From contig CACZST010000014.1 in assembly GCA_902783895.1 (NCBI GenBank), forward strand, positions 1 to 36,683: 36,683 nucleotides of DNA, in the 5' to 3' direction. Positions 1-7,132 of this stretch are shown in pieces; position 1 is the stretch's first letter, and every line of letters begins with the position of its first letter. The notes beneath the pieces were generated by a model, which saw only the letters and a program-made list of their open reading frames with translations, was not told the origin of the DNA and searched no databases. The DNA comes from an uncultured Erysipelotrichaceae bacterium (GTDB lineage Bacteria; Bacillota_I; Bacilli_A; RF39; UBA660). A program made the position numbers and the translations under genes.

Positions 1-71
1 TCTTACAAATACTTAACTGGAATTTTGTGTAAGACTAAATTCTTATCAAATATATTGAAACTGGAATTTAC

Positions 72-94
72 TTTTTCATTTTACGAATGAAAAA
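72..94. other. AT-rich hairpin in the region upstream of rpsB
   Basis: A 9-bp perfect stem (72-80 with 86-94) encloses a 5-base loop. It may end transcription from a gene left of the window, but there is no clear separate U-run. The rest of 1-130 shows only a 10-bp direct repeat (ACTGGAATTT near 17 and 60) and no coding sequence that I can recognise. Confidence 0.3.
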
Positions 95-139
95 AAATAT
101 TCAAATACTTTAAAAAAAGTTTTTAATTTAAGTAAAATA

Positions 140-148
140 TGTTATAAT
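140..148 (+). promoter_or_regulatory. rpsB promoter, extended -10
   Basis: TATAAT at 143-148 is preceded by TG at 140-141, giving a consensus extended -10. The -35 region around 119-125 is poor. Transcription would start near 155 and leave a leader of about 100 nt before rpsB. Confidence 0.65.
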
Positions 149-154
149 ACAAGT

Positions 155-257
155 GGCTTTTTTAAATTACATGAATACGAATTTTCATCTCTAGTGCCTT
201 TTATAGGTGGGATGATTTAGAAGTGTTCAGAGGAAATAACAAAAGGAGGATGAAAGT
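155..257 (+). promoter_or_regulatory. rpsB 5' leader, possible S2 autoregulatory RNA
   Basis: A leader of about 100 nt separates the promoter from rpsB. It has local pairing (ATGAA near 170 with TTCAT near 183) and a GGC/GCC pairing option spanning 155-200. Ribosomal protein S2 leaders are autoregulated in several bacteria, so a similar role is inferred; I do not recognise a named RNA family. The rpsB ribosome binding site AAAGGAGG lies at 243-249. Confidence 0.25.
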
Positions 258-1262
258 ATGGCCGTTGTGTCAATGAGTTATTTATTAGAGGCTGGTGTTC
301 ATTTTGGACATCAAACTAAAAGATGGAATCCTAAAATGAAGGAATACATCTTTACTGCAAGAGATGATATTTATATTATCGATTTACAAAAGACAGCAAA
401 GAAAATTGAAGAAGCTTATGAAGCTTTAAGAGATATTGCTGCTAATGGTGGAAAGGTTTTATTTGTTGGAACTAGAAAACAAGCTCAAGAAGCTGTTAAA
501 GAAGAAGCTTTAAGAACTGATTCATTCTATGTTAATGAAAGATGGTTAGGTGGAACTTTAACAAACTTTAAAACAATTAGAAGAAGAGTTAAGAGATTAG
601 AACAAATTGAAAAGATGGAAAAAGATGGAGTATTTGATTTACTACCTAAAAAAGAAGTTGTACATATTAAGAAAGAATACGCTAAATTAAATAAATTATT
701 AGCTGGTATTAGAGATATGTATAAATTACCACAAGCTATGGTAATTGTTGATCCATCTAAAGAAGATATTGCAATTAGAGAAGCAAGAAAACTTAAAATT
801 CCAGTATTTGGTATTGTAGATACTAACTGTGACCCAGATATGGTTGATTATGTTATTCCAGCTAATGATGATGCAATTAGATCTGTTAAATTAATTATTG
901 GTGTTTTAGGAAACGCTATTGCAGAAGCAAATGGTGGTAAACTTAACGATTATGTTAATGGAAATCCTAAAGAAGAAAAAGGCGAAGAAATTATGAAAAA
1001 AGCCTTAGAAACTGTTAAGAGAAAAGAAGATAGAAAACCTAGATTCGACCGTAGAAAACCTTATAATAAATCATCTGATAGAAGTGAAGCTAGAGGAGAT
1101 AGAAGAGTAACTGAAGAAAAAGCCGAAGTTAAAGAAAATAAAAAAGCCACTGTAGATTTATCTACTAAAAATGTATCTGAACTTCGTGAAATGGCAAAAG
1201 AAGCTGAAATAAAAGGTTATTCAACTATGAAGAAAGCTGAACTTATTGAAGCTTTAAAATAG
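258..1262 (+). CDS. rpsB: 30S ribosomal protein S2 with C-terminal extension
   Basis: Small-subunit ribosomal protein S2, needed late in 30S assembly near the mRNA exit. The N-terminus ([20 protein letters not shown]) and the blocks [16 protein letters not shown] and [11 protein letters not shown] are canonical S2. The chosen ATG has AAAGGAGG 8 nt upstream. The protein is 334 aa against about 230-260 for most bacterial S2. The extra part has a charged Lys/Glu/Arg-rich linker (about 240-296) and a final module, about 297-334, with the pattern [20 protein letters not shown] followed by a second helix. That pattern resembles the helix-loop-helix of Rho N-terminal or SAP nucleic-acid-binding domains. 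It is the first gene of rpsB-tsf, with an attenuating hairpin before tsf. Identity is secure; the extension's role is inferred. Confidence 0.97.
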   Translation: MAVVSMSYLLEAGVHFGHQTKRWNPKMKEYIFTARDDIYIIDLQKTAKKIEEAYEALRDIAANGGKVLFVGTRKQAQEAVKEEALRTDSFYVNERWLGGTLTNFKTIRRRVKRLEQIEKMEKDGVFDLLPKKEVVHIKKEYAKLNKLLAGIRDMYKLPQAMVIVDPSKEDIAIREARKLKIPVFGIVDTNCDPDMVDYVIPANDDAIRSVKLIIGVLGNAIAEANGGKLNDYVNGNPKEEKGEEIMKKALETVKRKEDRKPRFDRRKPYNKSSDRSEARGDRRVTEEKAEVKENKKATVDLSTKNVSELREMAKEAEIKGYSTMKKAELIEALK

Positions 1263-1270
1263 TTAATAGA

Positions 1271-1296
1271 AGATGATTTTATAATCATCTTTTTTT
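1271..1296 (+). terminator. rpsB-tsf intergenic terminator/attenuator
   Basis: A 7-bp stem AGATGAT/ATCATCT (1271-1277 and 1284-1290) is followed directly by a T run. It sits between rpsB and tsf with no separate tsf promoter visible, so it probably lowers tsf expression by partial termination rather than fully separating the genes. Confidence 0.75.
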
Positions 1297-1318
1297 GATC
1301 AAAAAGGAGAGATAAATA

Positions 1319-2188
1319 ATGATAAGTGCAAGTTTAGTAAAAGAATTGCGTGAAAAAACAGGTGCAGGAATGCTTGATTGTAAAAAAGCTTTAGAAGCAA
1401 ACGATGGAAATATTGATGCTTCTGTTGACTGGTTAAGAGAAAAAGGTATTTCTAAAGCTGCTAAAAAAAGTGATAGAATCGCTGCTGAAGGTGTAGCTGC
1501 TATTAAAGTTGATGGTAATAATGCTGTTATTTTAGAAATGAATTCTGAAACAGATTTCGTTGCTAAAAACGCTGAATTTACATCTTTAGTAGAAGATATT
1601 TTAACTGCTTTAATTAATAGTGATGCTACTACTTTAGAAGAGGCATTAGCTTTACCATATGGTGATGGAACTATTAATGATTTAATCGTTTCTAAAACTG
1701 CTACTATTGGTGAAAAATTATCACTTAGAAGATTTGCTAAAATAGCTAAAAAGGATAATGAAACATTTGGTTCTTACATCCACATGGGTGGTAAGATTGC
1801 TGTTTTAATTGTTACAGCTAACACTAGTGAAGATGTTGCTAAAGATGTAGCTATGCATGCTGCTGCTATGAGACCACAATATGTTAAAATTTCTGAGGTT
1901 CCTGCTGAAGAAGTAGCTAGAGAAGAAGAAGTTTTAAAAGAACAAGCTGTTAATGAAGGAAAACCTAAAGAAATAGCTGAAAAGATGGTTAAAGGTAGAA
2001 TTAATAAATTTTATAAAGAAATTTGTTTAGAAGAACAACCATTTGTTAAAGATGGAGACATTGATGTTAAAACTTATGTTAAAAATAATGGTGGAGAAAT
2101 TGTTTCTATGTACCGTTATGAAGTAGGCGAAGGAATGGAAAAAAGAGAAGAAAACTTTGCTGAAGAAGTTGCTAAACAAATGAAATAG
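1319..2188 (+). CDS. tsf: Translation elongation factor Ts
   Basis: EF-Ts is the guanine nucleotide exchange factor that regenerates EF-Tu-GTP. The N-terminal UBA-like domain (ASLVKELREKTGAGMLDCKKALE) and the EF-Tu-contacting block ETDFVAKN near residue 77-84 are present, as are the conserved HMGGKIAVL and PQYVKISEVP segments. The length, 289 aa, is normal for the Bacillus-type protein. An AAAAGGAGAG ribosome binding site precedes the ATG. It follows rpsB as in most bacteria; pyrH and frr, which normally come next, are absent here. Confidence 0.97.
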   Translation: MISASLVKELREKTGAGMLDCKKALEANDGNIDASVDWLREKGISKAAKKSDRIAAEGVAAIKVDGNNAVILEMNSETDFVAKNAEFTSLVEDILTALINSDATTLEEALALPYGDGTINDLIVSKTATIGEKLSLRRFAKIAKKDNETFGSYIHMGGKIAVLIVTANTSEDVAKDVAMHAAAMRPQYVKISEVPAEEVAREEEVLKEQAVNEGKPKEIAEKMVKGRINKFYKEICLEEQPFVKDGDIDVKTYVKNNGGEIVSMYRYEVGEGMEKREENFAEEVAKQMK

Positions 2189-2213
2189 ATATCGGTTTGA
2201 TATCTATTTTTTT
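2185..2213 (+). terminator. tsf terminator
   Basis: A 9-bp perfect stem (2185-2193 with 2199-2207) with loop GGTTT runs into a T tract. It overlaps the tsf stop codon and closes the rpsB-tsf unit. Confidence 0.85.
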
Positions 2214-2249
2214 GCTTAAATAATTAGTTTTGATTAAAGGAAAATATTA

Positions 2250-2296
2250 TTGCTTTTCATTTATGTTTTTGATAAACTGGTATTGTAGAGTAGGAG
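2250..2296 (+). promoter_or_regulatory. Promoter and shared upstream motif of the first surface-protein gene
   Basis: TTGCTT (2250-2255) lies 17 bp from TAAACT (2273-2278), with TG at the extended -10 position. The stretch from 2269 to about 2296 has the form TTGnTAAAnTG, then GTATnGTA, then TAGG. It closely matches the sequences upstream of the second surface gene (33488 on) and at 19172. The ribosome binding site TAGGAGAGG lies just before the start. Confidence 0.6.
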
Positions 2297-2305
2297 AGGA
2301 TTAAA

Positions 2306-3424
2306 ATGAAAAAATTAATTTTAATATCAACAATATTTCTTTTAAGTATACCTTTTTATACAGTAAAAGCAATGGAAAAAACAGCAGATATACTAAAGAA
2401 AAATGTAGTGACATCTGGTGATGGTTTATATGTAGATTCAACTATTGATGGAAGATATATTTATAGGGGTGCAAATCCAAATAATTATATTAAATTAGGT
2501 GATGATTTATATAGAATAATATCTATTGAAAAAGATGGAACAATAAAAGTGATTAAACAAGATAGTATTGGGAGTATGGCATTTGATACGCAAGATGCTA
2601 GACATTCCACAAATAGTGCGGATTTTTGTACAAGTCCATATGGTTGTAAGGCCTGGGGAAGTAATACAACAACCTTAGATTCAAAGGGTAACAACGTAAC
2701 CCAAATGCCATCTGAGATAGGTGGAAATCTTTATAACTTACCAGATAAAGAAGCGCCTATTAATATATACTTAAATAATGTTTTTTATAGTAATTTAAAT
2801 GATGATGTTAAAGAATTAATGGTGGAAAAAACATGGAATGTTGGGTTAATTGCAGATAATCAAACAAATTTATCCGAAAGTATAAAAGAAGAAGAAGCAT
2901 ATAAGTGGAAAGGAAAAGTAGCACTTATGAATGCGACAGATTATGTTAAATCATCAATAAATAGTGCATGCATAGATGTAAATGCATATAATAATGATTC
3001 ATCATGTTATGAAAATAGTGAGGTTCATAATTATTTGTATTCAAGTAATTATCCATTGACTCTTCAACCTGGTTCTGATCGAGATGCGTGCGCCGTGTTT
3101 AATGTGAACATCCGTGGTAGCATGAACGGAGGCAGCGCGAGCTATAGTGGCTACGGGGTCCGTCCTGCGCTCTATCTGTCAGCTAAAACTACATTAAACG
3201 GAGAAGGAAGTGAAACAAACCCATATACTATATCTAAGTATATAGAAGAACCAAAAGATGAAGAAAATAAAAGTGAAGTAAAAGTAGATAATGGACAAAT
3301 AGTAGAAGTACCATCAACATCGGCATTTGGTTCAGTAGTAATAGCTGGTTTAGGACTTGCTTGTGTAATAGGATCAGTATATGTTACAAATAAAGCTACA
3401 AGGAAAAAGAAAAAAAATTTATAA
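2306..3424 (+). CDS. Secreted, anchored surface protein with putative DGR variable region
   Basis: A 372-aa exported protein. Residues 1-22 form a signal peptide ending VKA. The N-terminal domain (about 33-90) includes TSGDGLYVDSTIDGRYIY and YIKLGDDLYRII. The middle has several Cys. The C-terminus has EVPSTSA (334-340), one membrane helix (about 342-362) and a KKKK tail, like a divergent sortase-type anchor. Residues 258-292 are encoded by an unusually GC-rich block (3077-3181) ending GVRPALYLS. This is the position and shape of the variable repeat in DGR-diversified C-type-lectin-like or DUF6273-like gut proteins. A paralogue lies at 33524-34645 and lacks the GC-rich block. The gene has its own promoter and sits where pyrH-frr usually lie. 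The family function is probably adhesion or ligand binding; this is inferred. Confidence 0.85.
   Translation: MKKLILISTIFLLSIPFYTVKAMEKTADILKKNVVTSGDGLYVDSTIDGRYIYRGANPNNYIKLGDDLYRIISIEKDGTIKVIKQDSIGSMAFDTQDARHSTNSADFCTSPYGCKAWGSNTTTLDSKGNNVTQMPSEIGGNLYNLPDKEAPINIYLNNVFYSNLNDDVKELMVEKTWNVGLIADNQTNLSESIKEEEAYKWKGKVALMNATDYVKSSINSACIDVNAYNNDSSCYENSEVHNYLYSSNYPLTLQPGSDRDACAVFNVNIRGSMNGGSASYSGYGVRPALYLSAKTTLNGEGSETNPYTISKYIEEPKDEENKSEVKVDNGQIVEVPSTSAFGSVVIAGLGLACVIGSVYVTNKATRKKKKNL
3077..3181 (+). repeat. Candidate DGR variable repeat (VR)
   Basis: By hand count, bases 3081-3180 are 58% GC, inside a gene and genome that are strongly AT-rich. Codons such as GCG, GGC, CTG, CTC and CGT cluster here and are scarce elsewhere. 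Most codons could derive from AAC/AAT template codons by A-to-N changes (AGC, GGC, TAC, CGT, ATC, GAT), while non-A bases look fixed. The 3' edge GGGGTCCGTCCTGCG resembles the GC-rich initiation-of-mutagenic-homing edge of gut DGRs. No second copy (template) and no reverse transcriptase occur in the window. Confidence 0.65.
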
Positions 3425-3500
3425 AAGTGATTTATATAAAATTTTAACTTTATTATAAGAATGAAATCAAATTAATTTAAAATTATATAGTTTATTAAAG

Positions 3501-3533
3501 ACCTCTTATCTTGAAAAAGAAATGAGGTTTTTA
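3501..3533 (+). terminator. Terminator after the first surface-protein gene
   Basis: ACCTC (3501-3505) pairs with GAGGT (3524-3528), extended inward by TCTT/AAGA around a GAAA loop with two mismatches, and is followed by T-rich sequence. The remainder of 3425-3606 shows no gene. Confidence 0.55.
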
Positions 3534-3606
3534 TATTTATAAAAGTTAATACTTAAAACATTATTATAATTTAATTATCTAGGATTATATCTTTTTTTCT
3601 TTTTAA

Positions 3607-3635
3607 TTGATAGTTTTCTTTATATTTGCTATAAT
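3607..3635 (+). promoter_or_regulatory. uppS operon promoter
   Basis: TTGATA (3607-3612), a 17-bp spacer and TATAAT (3630-3635), with TG at 3627-3628. This near-consensus promoter starts the uppS-cdsA-rseP-ABC-rhodanese unit. Confidence 0.85.
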
Positions 3636-3660
3636 AGGAATGGAAATATAAAGGAGAACA

Positions 3661-4392
3661 ATGATGGATTATAGTAGTTTAAAGCTTCCTAATCATGTTG
3701 GTATTATCGTTGATGGTAATGGTAGATGGGCTTTAGAAAGAGGTCTTTCACGTAGTAAAGGACATGAAGCTGGGTTTAATAATGTTAAGAAGTTAGGTAG
3801 GTATATATTTTCAAGAGGTATTAATTATGTAAGTGCTTACTTATTTTCAACTGAAAACTTTAAAAGAAGTGAAATGGAAGTTAATTTTTTGATGAATTTA
3901 TTTGCAACAAGAATGGAAGAAATATTAGAATTTTGTCATGAGGACAAAATTAAAATTGTTGTTTCTGGAAGAAAAGAACGTCTTTCAAGTAAAATTATAA
4001 AGGTTATGGAAAGGCTTGAAGAGGAAACAAAGAATTATGATAAAGTATTTAATTTATGTTTTAATTATGGTTCACATGCGGAAATAATTGATGCGACTAA
4101 AAAAATTGTTAATGATGTAAATGATGGTAAGCTTGATATTGATAATTTAGATGAGAGTATTTATAGTAAATATTTATATCAAGATTTACCACCAATTGAT
4201 TTTTTAATTAGGACAAGTGGTGAAATGAGGCTTAGCAATTTTATGCTTTGGCAAGTTTCATATGCGGAGTTTTATTTCCCTAAAGTTTATTTTCCTGATT
4301 TTGATGAAAATGAGTTTGATAAGGCGATTGTAGAATATACTAGTCGCGATAGAAGATTTGGAGGTATTAATTATGAAAACAAGAGTAATTAG
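3661..4392 (+). CDS. uppS: Isoprenyl transferase (undecaprenyl diphosphate synthase)
   Basis: Cis-prenyltransferase that condenses isopentenyl diphosphate onto farnesyl diphosphate to make the C55 lipid carrier for cell-envelope polymers. The signature DGNGRWA starts at the catalytic Asp18. Also present are FSTENFKRS, the RTSGEMRLSNFMLWQ block and the C-terminal SRDRRFGG. Its length of 243 aa is typical. An AAGGAG precedes the tandem ATGATG start. It overlaps cdsA by 20 nt. Its presence argues for a peptidoglycan or other undecaprenyl-linked envelope polymer. Confidence 0.96.
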   Translation: MMDYSSLKLPNHVGIIVDGNGRWALERGLSRSKGHEAGFNNVKKLGRYIFSRGINYVSAYLFSTENFKRSEMEVNFLMNLFATRMEEILEFCHEDKIKIVVSGRKERLSSKIIKVMERLEEETKNYDKVFNLCFNYGSHAEIIDATKKIVNDVNDGKLDIDNLDESIYSKYLYQDLPPIDFLIRTSGEMRLSNFMLWQVSYAEFYFPKVYFPDFDENEFDKAIVEYTSRDRRFGGINYENKSN

Positions 4393-5173
4393 CGCAATAG
4401 TTGCTTTGATAATTGTTGTTCCACTTATTGTGATGGGTGGTACTTATTATAATATAGGGGTCTTTTTAGTTGCTTTAATAGGATTAAAAGAATTTTTGGA
4501 TATCAAATGCTTTAAAAAAGAATTACCTATTTTTATTCAATTTATGGCATATATTTTTATGATGCTTATGATGTTTAATAATATAAATTTATTAGATATG
4601 GGATTTGTTTTAGATTATCGTCTATTATCGGCTTTATTTATAACATTTTTAATTCCAACTGTTTTATATCATGATAGGAAAAAGTATAGTATTAATGATG
4701 CTTTTTATATGATTGGTGGACTTATGTTTTTAAGTATTTCAATGTCACTTTTAATGACTGTAAGAAATATGGGACTTAATATTTTAATTTATTTACTTTT
4801 AATTACAACAATGACAGATATTTTTGCTTATGTGACAGGAATGCTTATTGGTAAGCATAAGATGTTAGTAGAAATTTCACCTAATAAAACTTGGGAAGGT
4901 ATGGTTGGCGGAACTTTAATGGGAGTTTTCGTTAGTGGTATGTTTTATCATACGGTAATTGATCCAGAGTTTTCTAAGACTTTACTAGTTCTTATTTCCT
5001 TATTCTTATCAATATTAGGTCAATTTGGTGATTTGGTATTTTCTGCGATTAAACGTTACTTTGGTAAAAAAGATTTTGGAAATATTATGCCAGGTCATGG
5101 TGGAATTTTAGATAGACTTGATAGTATTATATTTGTACTTTTAGGTTTTGTGTTTTTTGTAAATATTTTATAG
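4373..5173 (+). CDS. cdsA: Phosphatidate cytidylyltransferase
   Basis: Integral membrane enzyme that makes CDP-diacylglycerol from phosphatidate and CTP, the branch point to phosphatidylglycerol. The CTP-transferase signature is complete near the C-terminus: SAIKRYFGKKDFGNIMPGHG followed by GILDRLD. Several hydrophobic helices span the rest. I start at 4373 (MKTRVISA) because GGAGG lies 8 nt upstream; an in-frame ATG at 4358 lacks a site. The gene overlaps uppS and is followed by rseP after 13 nt; dxr, often between them, is absent. Confidence 0.95.
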   Translation: MKTRVISAIVALIIVVPLIVMGGTYYNIGVFLVALIGLKEFLDIKCFKKELPIFIQFMAYIFMMLMMFNNINLLDMGFVLDYRLLSALFITFLIPTVLYHDRKKYSINDAFYMIGGLMFLSISMSLLMTVRNMGLNILIYLLLITTMTDIFAYVTGMLIGKHKMLVEISPNKTWEGMVGGTLMGVFVSGMFYHTVIDPEFSKTLLVLISLFLSILGQFGDLVFSAIKRYFGKKDFGNIMPGHGGILDRLDSIIFVLLGFVFFVNIL

Positions 5174-5186
5174 AAATGGGGTTTTT

Positions 5187-6227
5187 ATGACTTTAATTTA
5201 TTTCATTTTAATTTTAGGTATAGTTATTTTAGTTCATGAATTTGGTCATTTTATATTTGCGAAAAGGGCAGGAATTTATGTTTATGAATTTTCAATTGGT
5301 ATGGGACCTAGGATATTTAAATGGACAAGAAAAAATGATGAGACTGAATACTCAATTAGATTAATTCCTATTGGTGGTTTTGTGCAGATGGCTGGTGAGG
5401 AAATTGAGGATGATAAAAGTGTTCCTAAGGATAAGAAATTTTCATCTAAAACTTTTGGTCAGCAATTAATTACTTGCTTTGCGGGAATTATGAATAATTT
5501 CATTTTGGCTATTGTTTTACTTTTCATTATTGCTTTATTTAATGGGGCACCTCAAGGTAAACCGATTGTTGGATCAATTAGTAAAGATTATCCAGCATAT
5601 ACATCAGGACTTCAAAAGGGTGATGTTATTTTAAAACTTGATGGTAAAAATGCTAGTAATACAGATTTACTGAGCTTAGAACTTCAAGTTCATCAAGGTA
5701 AAACTATTAATTTAACTGTTGACCGTGATGGTGAAGAGAAAAACATTATTTTAAAGCCTAAAAAGACTTTAGTAGATGGAAAAGAAACTTATAAATATGG
5801 TTTTGCGATAAATGATGAAGTTAAAAGAGGATTTTTACCTGCTTTAGAATATGCATTTAGTAAATTCTTTAGTTTAATTTGGCAAATGATTATGATATTT
5901 GTATATTTATTTACAGGTCATTTGAGTTTTGCTTCTTTAGCTGGACCGGTTGGTATTTATGGTGTGGTTGGTACTGCCGCTGCATCAGGTTTATGGTCAC
6001 TTGTTAGTTTAACTGCTTATATAAGTATTAATGTTGGATTTATTAATTTAATCCCACTTCCTGCTTTTGATGGTGGAAGAATATTTATTTTACTTATTGA
6101 GAAAATAACTGGTAAGAAAATTAATCCTAGAATTGAAAATACTTTCCATGCGATTGGCTTTTTCTTACTGATGCTTTTGATGGTTTTAATTACTTACAAT
6201 GATATAATTAGGATGATAAGTGGGTGA
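5187..6227 (+). CDS. rseP: Site-2 intramembrane metalloprotease RseP/RasP
   Basis: Membrane-embedded zinc protease that cleaves transmembrane substrates such as anti-sigma factors and signal-peptide remnants. The first helix carries HEFGH (His17, Glu18, His21). One PDZ domain lies at about 125-190 (YTSGLQKGDVILKLDG). The third metal ligand is in NLIPLPAFDGGRIF (Asp295). 346 aa with flanking membrane helices fits the Gram-positive form. The gene ends in TGA, showing that TGA is a stop here. It is co-transcribed with cdsA and the ABC genes; any target anti-sigma factor is not in the window. Confidence 0.95.
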   Translation: MTLIYFILILGIVILVHEFGHFIFAKRAGIYVYEFSIGMGPRIFKWTRKNDETEYSIRLIPIGGFVQMAGEEIEDDKSVPKDKKFSSKTFGQQLITCFAGIMNNFILAIVLLFIIALFNGAPQGKPIVGSISKDYPAYTSGLQKGDVILKLDGKNASNTDLLSLELQVHQGKTINLTVDRDGEEKNIILKPKKTLVDGKETYKYGFAINDEVKRGFLPALEYAFSKFFSLIWQMIMIFVYLFTGHLSFASLAGPVGIYGVVGTAAASGLWSLVSLTAYISINVGFINLIPLPAFDGGRIFILLIEKITGKKINPRIENTFHAIGFFLLMLLMVLITYNDIIRMISG

Positions 6228-6232
6228 TATAA

Positions 6233-7132
6233 ATGCTTAAATTTTCTAATATTAGTAAATATTATGGTGATTTTTTAGCGGTTGATAATTTATCTTTTGA
6301 AGTAAAACCTGGAGAGATATTTGGGCTTTTAGGAGTGAATGGTGCGGGTAAAACAACAACTTTTAGAATGATTATGGGTTTACTTGAACCTTCATCTGGA
6401 CAGATAACGTTAGATGGCAAGCCTATTGATTATAGTGTGACTGATGAACTTGGTTTTTTAACTGAGGAGAGAAGTTTGCTTTTAAAATTAACGGTTAAGG
6501 AGCAAGCTATATATTATGGTAGTTTAAAAAGTATGAAGGAAAAAGATATTTTAGAAAGACTTGATTATTTACTTGATAAGTTTAATATTAGTCAGTATAA
6601 AGATAAAAAAATAAAAGAGCTTTCAAAAGGTAATCAGCAAAAGATTCAGTTTATTATGGCAATTATTAATAAACCTAAATTACTTATTTTAGATGAACCT
6701 TTTTCAGGTCTTGATCCTTTTAATGTTGAACTTTTTAAAAATGAAATTACTGAGATGGCAAGTAATGGAAGTATGATTATATTTTCTTCTCATCGTATGG
6801 AACATGTTGAACTTTTTTGTAAAAAACTTGTTATTTTAAAAAATGGTAAATCTGTTTTACAAGGTGATTTAGCTGAAATTAAAAAAAGCTATAGGAAGAT
6901 GAATATAATGGTTATTGGTGATATTAATATTGATAAGATAAAAGAAATAGATGGTGTTTTATCTGTTTCTAAAAATAATTTAGAATATGAGATAAAAATT
7001 GCGGATGAATTTGTTTCGGATAAAGTATTTAAAGAGGTTAGTAAAGGTAAAAATGTTACTAAATATAGTTTAGAAGAGCCAAGTTTAAATGAAATATTTA
7101 TTGAAAAAGTAGGTGAGACTTATGAAAAATAA
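6233..7132 (+). CDS. ABC transporter ATP-binding protein, NatA-like
   Basis: Cytoplasmic ATPase of an exporter. Walker A GVNGAGKTT at about 34-42, signature SKGNQ at 131-135 and Walker B LLILDEPFSGLD at 150-161 are intact, followed by the switch His in SSHRMEH. The C-terminal 90 residues are the accessory domain found in NatA/YhaQ-type subunits. The permease gene overlaps its end, so the two are translationally coupled and form one transporter. Sodium export (NatAB) is the closest described type, but the substrate cannot be read from sequence. Confidence 0.92.
   Translation: MLKFSNISKYYGDFLAVDNLSFEVKPGEIFGLLGVNGAGKTTTFRMIMGLLEPSSGQITLDGKPIDYSVTDELGFLTEERSLLLKLTVKEQAIYYGSLKSMKEKDILERLDYLLDKFNISQYKDKKIKELSKGNQQKIQFIMAIINKPKLLILDEPFSGLDPFNVELFKNEITEMASNGSMIIFSSHRMEHVELFCKKLVILKNGKSVLQGDLAEIKKSYRKMNIMVIGDINIDKIKEIDGVLSVSKNNLEYEIKIADEFVSDKVFKEVSKGKNVTKYSLEEPSLNEIFIEKVGETYEK

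Noticed and set aside
17-69. ACTGGAATTT repeated near 17 and 60, as the end of a CRISPR array
   Set aside because: Only two 10-bp copies, no longer repeat unit and no cas genes; most likely chance, although the left side is cut by the window edge.
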